Positions 10,352 to 21,225 of a stretch of DNA of 32,671 bases are shown in pieces. A model generated the notes under the pieces. The model did no database searches. It was not told where the DNA came from and worked only from the letters and a program-made list of their open reading frames with translations. Position 1 is the first letter of the stretch; the number at the start of each line of letters is the position of its first letter. A program made the translations under genes and the position numbers. Origin of the DNA: Reticulitermes lucifugus. Taxonomy: Eukaryota; Arthropoda; Insecta; Blattodea; Rhinotermitidae. The stretch lies in contig JAKCWW010000777.1 in the NCBI GenBank assembly GCA_026260175.1, positions 27,503-60,173 of the forward strand, written 5' to 3'.

Positions 10352-10471
10352 ATGAAATAACTATTTAATATTGTATTCACCGTGCATCTTGTATAAATTA
10401 AAATTAAAACTAACTTGATGCACACTCATCACTGTGCATCAAGTTAGTTTTAATTTTAATGAAATAACTAT
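10352..10471 (+). mobile_element. Miniature hairpin element related to that at 2.2 kb
   Basis: A 13-bp direct repeat, ATGAAATAACTAT (10352-10364 and 10459-10471), brackets a 26-nt leader that ends in CACCGTGCATCTT (10378-10390) and a perfect 28-bp hairpin. The element at 2160-2723, read on the minus strand, has the same order: target duplication, leader with the identical 13-mer, then arms starting ATTAAA and containing AAC, GATGCAC. I infer a severely shortened relative. It has no coding capacity. Confidence 0.55.
10397..10460. repeat. Perfect 28-bp hairpin with 8-nt loop
   Basis: Arms 10397-10424 and 10433-10460 are exact reverse complements; the loop is CTCATCAC (10425-10432). The stem has no mismatch, which argues against a conserved microRNA precursor and for a foldback transposon remnant. 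The last two bases overlap the right-hand direct repeat. Confidence 0.9.
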
Positions 10472-10569
10472 ATTCTTACAGTGCAAAGTTTGTATGTATT
10501 TTTTGCGATGACCGTGATTTAATAAACTACTGCAGCACGAAGGTGAGATTTACGTAACCATAATTCTGT

Positions 10570-10825
10570 ATATCGCTCGTGAAACAGCAATTTGTCGTTA
10601 CCCACCAACACACAGTTTTACAGGAGACGGAAGAAACTTGATCGATCCTCAATAGACCAACAATTAAACATGTTATGATTTTACTAAAATATAAGGACAA
10701 GCAATATTCTGTGGACACAACATTTTGACAGAAGGTGTGTTTGTAACCCAACTGCCTAATAATGCGGGAATCTCAGTTTGACGAATTGTGTGGGTTACGA
10801 AAAATTGCTGTTTCGTGAGCGATAT
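10570..10825. mobile_element. Foldback/MITE-like element with 36-bp inverted ends
   Basis: Positions 10570-10605 and 10790-10825 are inverted copies with 4 mismatches in 36, both starting ATATCGCTC. The 184-bp interior has no coding potential. I do not see a convincing target duplication, so the superfamily is unassigned. It could be a worn MITE or a worn inverted retroelement arm pair. Confidence 0.55.
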
Positions 10826-12159
10826 TTTACAAACAAAATATGACAATTTTGTGTCTGTGTGTGACAACTTTCATGCAGACGGAATCTTTCAGTTGGCAAT
10901 ATTCAGAGAACAGAGCCAGCCTGTAAGATACTGTATTAGTGTGTGAACACTGTTAGCCTGTGCATGTAGGGAAAAGTAAGAAAAAAGTAGGTGTCATTCG
11001 TGTCTTTCAGAAATTATTTTAATTCTTCATCTTAGACAAAGAAAGAACTAAATATTCAAACGGCCACAGAATGCCGCTAAATAGCAACCGTGTAACTGCT
11101 TTATATTTCAAAGACCATTTTCGAATTTAAGCTAAAAATTCAACACCAAAACGGGGGTAACTTTATTTGAAGAAACTGAATTAGTACAAAGAGCATATAT
11201 TTGCTCGATGCTTGAAGTAAGGCAATGAAGTAACAGCTTCACACGACGCTACATGGGAAAGTTGCAACCTAGAATCCATTACACCTTACGCGACCACTTT
11301 ACTCTGGTTGCGGTCAGGGATTCTGCCGCCAGGATTTGTCACCAGCAGAAAATAGGACTGGAAGGAGTGTGAGCTTGTACCGGCAGTTGCTAATGTTTCC
11401 GTGGCAATTAAACAGGGCGAGGAATGGTTGGGATTGCCCCCAGCATTGAAGTCGTGCAGGATTCGAATGACAGACGAGGGTGACATTTACTGCAGTAATT
11501 TTGAAATAACGCTCAATGGCGTATTCGTGTGTGCTCTAGAGAAGGTTTGGGCATCCAGTCTCATACGTGGATCAGATTGGACATTTTCGAAGTCACCGCA
11601 AATTCAAGAATTACTAGGCCAATATTCTGGGCACAAAATGTCCAATAACTATCAGTTATTTGCACTTAGTGAATTGTTACTTATCAATTATTAAAAAATC
11701 ACGCAACTATAGGTATGCTAATAATTGTTATACTTAGTTTTAAGTCGCTAGTTGCAGTGGTTCATTAATTAACTAAACAAAACCAAAACATATAATGCGT
11801 CCACGATTGTGTTATTTTATTTTCTGCAGAAAGATTACCTTAACGTATGTTGCGTTTTGCCTGTAACACTTCCGAGCCACATAAAGCCAGTCTACGTATT
11901 CCCATCTTACTTCTTTTTAAGTTCTACTTTAATAATATTCTCACATGTGAGCCTAGGTGTAATGTCACACCTCTCTGTGTTTATAATAACAATAAGTAAG
12001 ATACTGTTTATTTTTTTCCTACCTTCCTTTTGTAATTCAATGGTTGAAGGAAGAAAGGTGTTATGGAAAGCGGAGAAACATTTTTTTAAAAGGACGTACG
12101 AGTATAACATGTATTCATAAGACTGTCGTAATGTATAAATTACTTCATTAGTTTTAAAC
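10826..12159. other. Non-coding stretch, no recognised feature
   Basis: Overlapping open frames of 66-108 codons (11286-11486 minus, 11401-11694 plus, 11809-12120 plus, 11907-12233 minus) show no recognisable domain. The first two are in a slightly less AT-rich patch, but they are antisense to each other and neither stands out as coding. Confidence 0.5.
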
Positions 12160-12182
12160 ATTATTATTATTATTATTATTAT
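12160..12182. repeat. (ATT)n microsatellite
   Basis: About seven uninterrupted ATT units followed by AT-rich sequence. Confidence 0.95.
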
Positions 12183-12230
12183 AAAACTCCGGCCGAAGAA
12201 CAGTGTGTTTTTTACAAATTTATGTTCGTG

Positions 12231-12300
12231 CATTCATGCATGCATCTATAAAACATACATACAATACATGCATACATACATACATACATATGTACATAAA
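12231..12300. repeat. (CATA)n / (ATGC)n compound microsatellite
   Basis: Begins with CATTCATGCATGCATC and continues as interrupted CATA units to about 12296. The interruptions suggest an old array. Confidence 0.85.
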
Positions 12301-13120
12301 TAGGCCTCACATATTTATAGGTATTATTTCTTACTGTCCTTTTCTAGACTTTGATCATAAGGTACGTTAATTTGTGTGCCTTTGCCCCTGGTTTTTATGT
12401 TCTTAAGCTTTTGAAATACTCGTATTTATTTTGACACGGCTGTAGCATATCTTCAAGTGGCCGCGGCTGGCACTTTAACTGAAAGCAGTTCTCTGGAGAA
12501 CCGGTCTTGAGCCCGACCGCACGTACGTTTCACATTAGAACTCTCCTACTGGAAGTGGCAAAGAGCAAATCTAGTTCCCCTGACGGTAGCCAAAGCTTAC
12601 CGCAACTTCAGCATCGATCTGCGCCGTGACGCTGCTACCAAACGACGACTTTCGATTTTGGGATTTGGGAGAATTTCAATTATACAAGTTCCACTGTAAC
12701 AGAAGCCTGCAATGCATCATTTCTGCATTAATTAAGAATGGATTATTAACAAGTAGAGTCCACTGGTAGGAACAAAGACCTAACCTTAAATGAAAGACAG
12801 TTTACCAGCATAGTGCTGCATTAGACAGTATTTCGGATATAATATCTTCCTAATGAAACTGATACCATATGATTAATTAAGTTATTTACGTACCCGCTGC
12901 CCTTATTAGAATTTGCTCTTAAAGGTCTCTATAACACTTATTTTAAGACTTGAAGTTTCCACAGCCTTGTTCTGTTGAGACACTCCGTAATTCTACTGAT
13001 AATTCTAATGTTTCGGAGGAGTATGTTATTTCAGTCTTCAGAGCAGAATATGGATGCGTCACATTACTCCGAAACACTGGTATCCATTTTTACCTGGCCA
13101 GCCAGGAACTTTTGTCAAAA
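12301..13120. other. Non-coding stretch with a GC-richer patch
   Basis: Positions 12481-12660 are about 52% GC against a clearly AT-rich background and contain several CpGs. A frame open from about 12485 to a stop near 12635 gives about 50 codons without a recognised motif. At 13009-13070 a near-palindrome holds GTTTCGGAG and CTCCGAAAC. No gene is called. Confidence 0.45.
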
Positions 13121-13328
13121 CAAGTAATAGTTACTGCAGCGTTGGCAGCTGTATTAGACTAAGGGCGAGTGATGGTTCTGACAAGTAATAGTTACTGTAG
13201 CGTTGGCAGCTGTATTAGGCTAAGGGCGAGTGATGGTTCTGACAAGTAATAGTTATTGTAGCGTTGGTAGCTGTATTAGGATAAGGGCGAGTGATGGTTC
13301 TGACAAGTAATAGTTACTGTAGCGTTGG

Positions 13329-13821
13329 NNNNNNNNNNNNNNNNNNNNNNNNNNNNNNNNNNNNNNNNNNNNNNNNNNNNNNNNNNNNNNNNNNNNNNNN
13401 NNNNNNNNNNNNNNNNNNNNNNNNNNNNNNNNNNNNNNNNNNNNNNNNNNNNNNNNNNNNNNNNNNNNNNNNNNNNNNNNNNNNNNNNNNNNNNNNNNNN
13501 NNNNNNNNNNNNNNNNNNNNNNNNNNNNNNNNNNNNNNNNNNNNNNNNNNNNNNNNNNNNNNNNNNNNNNNNNNNNNNNNNNNNNNNNNNNNNNNNNNNN
13601 NNNNNNNNNNNNNNNNNNNNNNNNNNNNNNNNNNNNNNNNNNNNNNNNNNNNNNNNNNNNNNNNNNNNNNNNNNNNNNNNNNNNNNNNNNNNNNNNNNNN
13701 NNNNNNNNNNNNNNNNNNNNNNNNNNNNNNNNNNNNNNNNNNNNNNNNNNNNNNNNNNNNNNNNNNNNNNNNNNNNNNNNNNNNNNNNNNNNNNNNNNNN
13801 NNNNNNNNNNNNNNNNNNNNN
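13329..13821. other. Assembly gap (493 Ns)
   Basis: An unresolved run of N inside the minisatellite. The distance between equivalent unit positions on either side (13304 to 13844, 540 bp) is not a multiple of 61, so either the gap length is an estimate or hidden units carry indels. Confidence 0.99.
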
Positions 13822-13913
13822 TAAGGGCGAGTGATGGTTCTGACAAGTAATAGTTACTGTAGCGTTGGTAGCTGTATTAGGATAAGGGCGGATTATGGTG
13901 CTCACAATTAATA

Positions 13914-14072
13914 CAGTCGAAATCGGTTATAACGTCATGGAAGTGACTGAATATTTTGTGTCGTTATAAACGAGTGTTGGGTAACAGTGACGAAGTATTT
14001 GGCATCACAGAATATCTGACACAATAGGCGAGGTGCAGCTTGTACCGACGTCCTTGTAACTGGGTTCGACTG
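13914..14072. mobile_element. MITE of the TA-target (pogo/Tc1-mariner) type
   Basis: The 159-bp insert starts CAGTCGAA and its other end, read inversely, also starts CAGTCGAA; the ends stay alike for about 18-20 bp with mismatches. It interrupts a minisatellite unit exactly at the TA of AATAGTTACT, with TA at 13912-13913 on the left and TT on the right, a mutated second copy of the target. The CAGT ends and TA target fit pogo-type elements. No transposase coding is present. Confidence 0.75.
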
Positions 14073-14187
14073 TTGTTACTGTAGCTTTGGCAGCTCTATT
14101 AATATAAGGGCTTATGATTATGCTCACAGTTATTAGTTACTGTAGCGTCGACAGCTGTTTTAGAATGAGGGCGGTTGATGGTTCTCA

Positions 14188-15556
14188 CAACAGTAAACAA
14201 ATTTTTGACCTAGTTGTCGTTAAATCCTTTCGTTGAGCAGATTGTCAGTTTTTTATTTCTGATTACATGTTGTAATTTTACATATAAATTATTTACATCC
14301 CTGTTTTGCACATTCTTAAATTTTAATGAGAAGATTGTTTTCTGCTATGTGTATATATAGGCCCTGGAAAGAACGAGTTTTAGAATGGCTGTTAAAATAG
14401 GGAATTGAAGAAAAACTGAAATATCTTGAATGTTACATGATAGTATAAAATCCTGTGCTACAATGAGACAGCTTCTAATTATTGAGGCTCAACTCTTCCG
14501 ACAATATACAACAGAAAATTACACAAAACAAGTGGCAGCATCTTTTATTATTACACAATGTAATGCAGTGAAAAATACTAAAATCAAAATGAAAATATGG
14601 TCTGATCGAGTGTGCGCTATCTTACGGCTGTGATTAACGCTAAAACTCGCAGTGAATGGGATGTTTACAGCAGAAGGCAGGATAAGCGTTATATTCAATA
14701 AAGTATTCAATGAGAGCAATTTAGTACAGTTTGAAGTAAACAAGCTATTAATTTCCTCCAAGTTACTACATAAAAACCGTCTCCAGACTAACAACACAGA
14801 CATATTGCTTAAAGGTATGAAAACACGTGTCTTAGAATAATGACACTATGTTTTACATGCATTTGAATATTTGAATAAAACTGTTTTTTCGGTCATGAAA
14901 TTTTGGATGACTAAAACCCAAAGGAAGCCGTCGCAATACTTCCTTCCGGTTTCTGAAAACTAAACCTTGTCCACATGCTCCTGCTAGCTCTGCTCCTGAC
15001 GGTCGTATGCACATCTTAGTTAAAAAACATATTCAGTATCATGTTTGTCTAAGTGCCTTTCATTCGTCTTTCAAACAGAGAGACAGAGAAAGCAAAGTAC
15101 AGAGTTTGGGAGCATTTCTTAAAGCTTTTCTTATGTCATTGCTGACAATACATGTTGCTTTATGAACTGTCATGTCATAGACAAGGATCTGGAGACTGAG
15201 AAATGAAGCTACAGCCATTGTATCTGGTGTGGGGAAAATACCTTTCAGGTTCAGTGGCGGTCAAATTTGTTTAGTGCATTGGTAGCGTAGTCACATTAGG
15301 CACGTTACTTAATAAATAAAATCCTCTTTGAATATTGCTGTAATAATATTTATGTTATCTAACTTCGCTTCCCGCTTTCTGAATAACGTCCTACATGTGT
15401 TGGTTTATAAGGACAGGGTTAGTATTTTGGGCTTTCAGCCTGTTCAAGTAACGACAATTTATCAACCACCGAGATGAAAGAGCGTAAATGAAGGGATAGT
15501 TACGTGTATAAATAATGAATTCGGAAGGGTGTGGAAGGAAGATATTGGGAGCTATT
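14188..15556. other. Non-coding stretch, no recognised feature
   Basis: Open frames 14430-14633 (plus) and 14519-14803 (minus, 94 codons) overlap antisense and have no recognisable domain. No promoter boxes or repeats are identified. Confidence 0.55.
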
Positions 15557-15695
15557 TTCAGGCGCAATTATAGTATTTGCCTCGGCCCAATGAAAATCAA
15601 AACCCTCAGTATCAATTGCAGATGTCCGGTACCTGATTCGAAATCGGGACTTTCAGATTTCAAAACATAATTTATGACTAACACAGGCAGGCTTA
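15557..15695 (-). repeat. Worn tRNA-derived SINE (probable)
   Basis: On the minus strand CTGAAAGTCCCGATTTCGAA (15655-15636) resembles the variable and T arms of a tRNA with a degraded B box, and TGTTAGTCATAAATTATG upstream resembles a degraded D-arm region. The body would extend left on the plus-strand map. No second copy in the window confirms it. Confidence 0.4.
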
Positions 15696-15918
15696 AACCG
15701 ATGTTAGTTTGCATTGATGTCAGGATTTTGCTTCGGCGTGCATCTTACTTGGACAGCCTATCTACAATGATGACATCTCGAACTTCGCGATTTATGAAGT
15801 GTAACTCAGGATTCCTTTCTTCTCTGATATGACGGTGAGTCAGGGGGTAATGGAATCCCGACTTTTTCTCACCTTCAAAGGTCGGTAGGTTCTAAAAGAT
15901 TCTCCTGTGACCCATCGA

Positions 15919-16018
15919 CAGTTGAAGATGACAGCACTAGGTTGCCTCGAAACGACAGGCAGCTATTGTTTATTGAAGCAGTGTCATATCCCAGAACAAC
16001 GGAATCCATATCTCAAAC
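15919..16018 (+). repeat. Worn hammerhead-like repeat with CCCAGAA box
   Basis: TTGAAGA (15922-15928), then T, a weak stem II and GAAA (15949-15952) mimic the hammerhead layout with the first core base changed. About 30 nt later GCAGTGTCATATCCCAGAA (15978-15996) matches 20658-20676 with one difference; the match continues through AACGGA and, after a 4-nt indel, ATATCTCA. The two loci therefore belong to one interspersed family, which I cannot name. Confidence 0.5.
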
Positions 16019-18780
16019 TATTCATGTCAGCTTCCGAAAAAATTGAATATAAATCCCAAAGAAAAGTTGTTATTAATGCTCTAATTTTATATTCAGGATG
16101 TATGAGGTTCGATTCTAGACAGGTTTTAACTGAGACTTCCGTATTTTTCTTATGTCTCTAGTCAAACTTCGGGGCAGTATGTTCAAGTTGGTCATAAACA
16201 CGTCTTTCAAAATCTTCACCTTTAATGAACAAATGAAATCTGTAGCTCGAGAAGCGTAATGTTATAACACATATCAGTCAGGTACGAACTGCAAATGCGT
16301 AGTTAAAAGTAAGTAACTATTTTACAGCATCCGTTTTCGATAAAACAAGATAGAAATACCTGCCAGAATGCTAAACCTACAACATGATGGTAAATCCCTA
16401 TATCATAATTTCAAAAATCAATCTTCCACTTTATGTATCATTATTTTTTTAATATTATGGGTCATAAATTCATCTCTAAAGTAGATAAACAATAGAAGCA
16501 TCCACAACTTCGCTAGGGCTATCGCCTTAATAATTACAATGAAAAGAGATTTAATTACTACGTTGTAACCTAGATGACCACATAACAGAATACCACGCAT
16601 AAAATTACTTCTCAATTAATCATTCTAGACTAATTCTAAAATAAAAATCCTTTATTTTACCATAATCATTACGAGCCATTGATGAAAACCATTACTTAAG
16701 AGGATATGACGTAATTTTAAATGGCAGCGTCACTTTTTTTTTCGTTCCGTGTTTTTTGTGGCCGCTCGTGGCTGTCATGTATCAGTGTCCATTGTAATGC
16801 ATCTTTCATCAGTGTTGACACAGATCGTTAGTATTCAGGATGGGGGGCACTGCAGCATGCGATGGGGGAGACACACCCTCGATAAGGCAGAGCTGGCTGT
16901 CTATATCGTAGGCGTAATACTACAGCGACACAAAGTCAATATATCCAGTTTCAGTAGCGTAAGATAACTGACAGCCACTCTTCACTCCAATTACAGATAA
17001 ATGGTTATGTGACTCTGTTACAAGAAAAACGTAAAAGGTAAAAATATAGTTGTCACTGTACCTTTCAAGCACGTCACGAATGAAACTATGGAATTGGTAG
17101 GTAAGTTCTTGCATTGTTTATTTCCTATTGTGGAAGTGAAGATTTAGATTTAAGTCCGAGAAGCGACCTGTCCTGAGGACGTTTGTCTTAATTTTCTTAT
17201 CCTTCAACAAAATTCTGAGCTGGTGTCTTAAACTATACCACGGCCACTTTCCAAATTAGTAGGAACCCAATAAAAAGCCGTCCCCAAATATTCTCCCGGC
17301 AAAGCCAAATTATATTTTAGGAGTCTTCTCGCCAAGTACACACTAACGTTCCTTAACTTTAATGGTTCAGATTTTTTAACAGAAAGACTTTTTGTGTCAG
17401 GTGTGTATAAGTTAGGTCTGTAGGTAGTGCAAATGTTCAAAATGGCAAGCAATGTTGTGGCATGTTTTATTTAACCGATGTCGTTTCACAGAAAGAAAAA
17501 TTACAATGAAGCAGCGATTTCAGAGCCGCAATCTCGTTCATAGAAGAGAAATGGTTAATTAATTCTCTCCGTAAGACGGAGTGCTGGTGACAAGTGATCT
17601 CCTATTTTTAGCCATATTTTGGAAATTAGTAACCCTCGGCATATTTAGCATTAATGTTTATTAAATGACTTCCTCTGAGGAAAAATATTTCCGCCGTTAC
17701 AGATTCTATCAGACGCGTTTCTGGTAAGTAACAGAACACGAGTCTGTTTATAACGACCTCGTATCAACAGCAAAGGTTGTACAACATCTATAACACTTTG
17801 CCAGGTGAAACGGTGAATACAAGCACAGATGCCGTTGTGACCCATTTAGAAGCGCTACATAAGAATTGTCCTTTAAGTGCCCTCATTAAACCTAAATCAT
17901 ACATGGTATTTGTTCGTGTCTCGAACCAGAGGGTATCCAATGGGAAGGAATAATACTGACCAAAACTCTGCGAATGTGACGAACGAACGGAAGGACGAGT
18001 TGTCAAGGAAACCTCTGACGCAATGTGTCAGATGTGCTGTTCAGTGGAACTTCCGTCAACTAAGTAATTAATCTTCCGGTCAGGATATAAGAGCTGTTCA
18101 GTATATAAACCATAAGAGACGTGTTTTCATCCTCTTTCCTGCTGTTTCCTTCTAGCAGTCTCTCTACTGTATGAACTAGAATCAACATGAAACTACGAAT
18201 GCCAGCACTGCATCTAAGGTTTCATTTCGGCTGGTGTTATGAAAAATTGCCTTACAACATCTAAATGTTTTTACCTAGTTTCAAAAATAAACTACCTCAT
18301 ACGTACTTTTATCATCATATCTTTCCTCTTTATCTAAAACACTCAGTCAGTGTCCATAAACCAGATAGCCTTTGTTGTACTGCAGTGAACACCATCGGAT
18401 ATACGCATTTCAATTTCAGTTCGCATACCCGTAAGTGTCTTTACATACTAATGCTGTGGAACTGGTCCATTCCAGCGTGTGAAGTTTTACACCTGGTCTT
18501 ATTCCACTGTATTTGCAATAAAATATATAAAGGGAAGAGGGGTAATAGTTACACCGTACGTTCGTACGTGGGAGTAACCGATGAGATTGCAGACACACTG
18601 TCATTAAGAAAGCAACTTGCTCATGGATGGCAAATTAAATGTAAAGATTGGATGCCAAGTAAAGTTGCAAGGTCTCCAAAGAGCATAACACGAGGACTAC
18701 ACAATTATTGAAATATGTGGGCGTTACAGAACCACTATGGAATTATATAAATTAGTAAGTAGCTCTTCTATTATTCCTTA

Positions 18781-18782
<2 letters not shown>
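16019..18782. other. Non-coding stretch, no recognised feature
   Basis: The largest open frame, 18265-18711 (plus, 148 codons), is the longest in the window free of Ns but has no recognisable domain and an ordinary AT-rich composition. A conserved uncharacterised exon cannot be excluded from sequence alone. Other frames are under 85 codons. Confidence 0.5.

Positions 18783-18817
<35 letters not shown>
18783..18817. repeat. (AT)n microsatellite
   Basis: An uninterrupted 35-nt AT dinucleotide run. Confidence 0.98.
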
Positions 18818-18818
<1 letters not shown>

Positions 18819-19102
18819 GGTACAGAACCGAAGAATAGCTTTAGCGAATGCACAGAGCATTGAAAAGTCAGCAGATATATAAATGGCACTTGTGTAAATG
18901 TGAATGACATCTTAATATTTTGACAGAAGGTAGCTCGTATGTAACGTTCAGAAGGATATCTTATTTTAATACTGTGTAATTAGGAAACATTGCCAAATTT
19001 TACACGCAGTAGCAGAACATATTTAAAACATTAATCTGTAAAGGAACTGATAAAGTCTAAAATACATATATGATCCGTCACGAATAAAAACACCACCCCT
19101 GC

Positions 19103-19225
19103 AGTCGAGGTCCATAACTCAACGGTAAACGCTAGAGAGAATTAATGCCCCACCTACTTCGCTTTTTCAACAAAATTACGGACCCCGGAATTTGAAACAC
19201 GATTTCCGGTAACGAATTCTAAAAT
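19103..19225 (+). repeat. Worn tRNA-like SINE (possible)
   Basis: ATAACTCAACGGTA (19114-19127) resembles a tRNA A box with one change, and GGAATTTGAAACA (19188-19200) is a weak B-box relative. The spacing of about 60 nt is acceptable for a tRNA-derived promoter. No second copy is seen here. Confidence 0.35.
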
Positions 19226-20501
19226 AGGATCGGTTGCGTTTCAGTGTATTCCAGTTACATGGCAGTCACAAAATCAAACTTTCTGAACAGTTTATACACT
19301 GGAGATGCCACTTAATGTCTGTCATTCCGTACGTAGTACAAACGTTTGACAGTCACAAATGTGTCCAGTCGTTACCGCTAATCCGTCTGCGTTGAACACG
19401 AGCCGTTGCATTATCTCAGCATATTTTTTTCTGTTATTGCGTGGAGCACCTACAGCATATTCGTATCTGGTTATGAGGCGCAGTCATTCATCTTGTGTTG
19501 GAGCCAGGGGGTATTTCAGACGCTCCTTCCCATGTGGCAAGGTGCAAGCTGCGGAGGTACGTTATCATAGCTGAGGCAGCAGTAACACAAACCGATTATA
19601 AACTATGCATGAGCCGGAGGACCACTTCGTCATTCCACACAACCATCCTTCTCTCACAGCATTGCAACACCACCTTCCCTCTTTTACCATGTCTTTTATT
19701 TTCCTCCGGTCTCCCCGGACTACTAAACAGTATTTTTATTTGAACTGTGAGCGTGTCTGTGTGTCAGAAAATCTCGCCTTCACTTTTTTTCTACTGAAAA
19801 CTTAGCTTGAATTTTCACTTCTTGTAATGGCACAGTTTGTTTTTTTAAATTCTTGTACTACATCTTCTTTATTCTTATGCGAAACGTCTGCAAGAAGGAA
19901 AATATATGGCGACATCTGAATTCCTTCGTGTAAGGATAGTCTACTAATTAACATGTCACTTCAGTTTAGCGACAGACTTATTGTTTGTTGTGAGAAACGT
20001 AATAAGAATTTGTTTTCTACACACAAATAACATAAACGTAAGTTTAATGTTAAAATATCGAAGAAAAATTAAAACATTTTTACCATAAAAATATATTATG
20101 CCTATCTTATAAACCATTTCCTCTATGTGACAAAATGCAGAATTTGGTAACGATAAAGCAGACGGTTCCTGTAGTTAGCATGGGCTTTAAAAGGTTAAGG
20201 TCCCCCGAGTTCTGTGAAAACATAATTAGACGTCTCCTGAATACAGAAGAAAGTGGTACACACGTGGCTGTTGAGACGGCTAATAATAAATTGTGTTTGT
20301 TTAATCTACACGCAGATTAGGATGAGGAAACCAGGATAATGAGATGAGATTTTGTGTGGCACATGTGGAAGGGATGAGATATATTCAAAATTTTAGTCGG
20401 AAAACCTGAAGGTAACAGACCATTTGATAAACCTAGACATAAATGTAGAATATTATTAAGGTAGATCTTAAAGAAACATGGTATGAGGAAGTTGGCTTAT
20501 T
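19226..20501. other. Non-coding stretch, no recognised feature
   Basis: Short overlapping open frames (19359-19574, 19495-19743, 19605-19805, 20135-20320) without recognisable domains. A pyrimidine-rich segment lies at 19620-19740. Confidence 0.5.
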
Positions 20502-20690
20502 TGGTATCCGTTCTTCTTGGATGAGGTGCTGAGTCACTTGGTATTTGGTTCCCGATGTCTCCAGACAAGTAATGGTCTCATCTTCAATGGACTTTTCGAC
20601 CCTTGACAAATAGACCAAAACTTTGTATGGAAAGTCGTGAACCAAATACCCAGTGACGCAGTGTCACATCCCAGAAGAACGGATATCTCA
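20502..20690. mobile_element. Inverted-repeat element of the CCCAGAA family
   Basis: Arms at about 20502-20551 and 20639-20690 are inverted copies at about 85% identity over 47 bp. The right arm matches 15978 onward. On the minus strand the interior holds TTGAAGA (20587-20581) followed by a worn stem and GGGAAC in place of CGAAAC, the same order as at 15.9 and 25.1 kb. This resembles a worn, shorter version of the inverted-arm layout at 2.2 kb. Confidence 0.5.
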
Positions 20691-20744
20691 TCCACACCGC
20701 TGCGAAAACTTAAAACTGGCATTGACTGGATCTGTTTAACTCCG

Positions 20745-20795
20745 GACAAGGTCCAGTGGTCGGCTGTTTTGAACACGGTTCGAATTCCGTAAAAG
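20745..20795 (+). repeat. tRNA-like promoter boxes, worn SINE head (possible)
   Basis: GGTCCAGTGGTCGG (20750-20763) resembles an A box and GGTTCGAATTCC (20777-20788) is a perfect B box. The spacing is shorter than in a normal tRNA, so a deleted SINE head or tRNA pseudogene is more likely than a working gene. Confidence 0.4.
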
Positions 20796-21188
20796 GTGAG
20801 AAAATTGTGGACTGAGCAACAGTTTGCTTCTGAAGGGGCACTGCTCTTCGCGAAGTTGGGAATATGCGAATGTGGATGTCAGAAGGAGCTTTACCCGATA
20901 AGCCTGAAGGAAGACGAAATATTGAAAATGACTGAAATGACACAAAGTATTTTAGGAGTGTCGGCTGACGTACTTGCTTGAATGTAATAACGTACAAGCG
21001 GCATCCCCAATTTGACGTTGCTCCGAACAACGTTGTTTCGCTTTAACTCTGACAAATTTTAGTGACCGAAGATTCGATTAAGTTTGCCCGGTTTCGGAAC
21101 AATGTTGTTTTCTCGAACGGCTAGCAAGATATTCGGCTGCCAGACTCTCTACTATTTTTCTTAATTCTTATAGGGGAAATGCCCTATT
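20796..21188. other. Non-coding stretch, no recognised feature
   Basis: Short open frames on both strands overlap here without recognisable domains. Two similar palindromic words, GAACAACGTTGTTT (21025-21038) and GAACAATGTTGTTT (21107-21120), occur about 80 bp apart. Confidence 0.45.
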
Positions 21189-21225
21189 GTGCGTTGTTTC
21201 GCTGTGTGTTGCAATCTTCAGGCAC
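21189..21225 (-). other. Worn hammerhead-like motif
   Basis: On the minus strand stem I GTGC pairs with GCAC, the core CTGAAGA is exact and GAAA is present. Stem II is nearly absent and the UH site reads AC. The pairing of stem I argues against pure chance; the broken parts argue against activity. Confidence 0.35.

Larger units (their letters stand above)
13121..14187 (+). repeat. 61-bp minisatellite array with assembly gap
   Basis: The unit starts CAAGTAATAGTTACTG and repeats at 13121, 13182, 13243 and 13304, exactly 61 bp apart. It resumes after the gap (13844) and decays rightwards to about 14187. Units differ at a few sites (for example GGCAGC/GGTAGC). The unit contains the small palindrome AGTAA-TAG-TTACT. 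Since 61 is not divisible by three, open frames through it are meaningless. About 8 further units would fit the gap. Confidence 0.95.

Noticed and set aside
10397..10460. microRNA precursor
   Set aside because: Perfect 28-bp stem bracketed by a direct repeat fits a foldback insertion better; no mismatches or conservation evidence.
13009..13070. Near-palindrome GTTTCGGAG / CTCCGAAAC with an internal CTGAAGA on the minus strand
   Set aside because: No stem II can form between CTGAAGA and GAAA; probably chance.
13253..13905. Long open frames of 169-209 codons through the N block
   Set aside because: They exist only because the Ns contain no stops; the flanks are minisatellite sequence.
13121..14187. 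CRISPR-like array
   Set aside because: Contiguous 61-bp repeats without unique spacers; a minisatellite in a eukaryotic setting.
18265..18711. 148-codon open frame as a gene
   Set aside because: No recognisable domain, no coding-like composition, and such lengths occur by chance in 33 kb.
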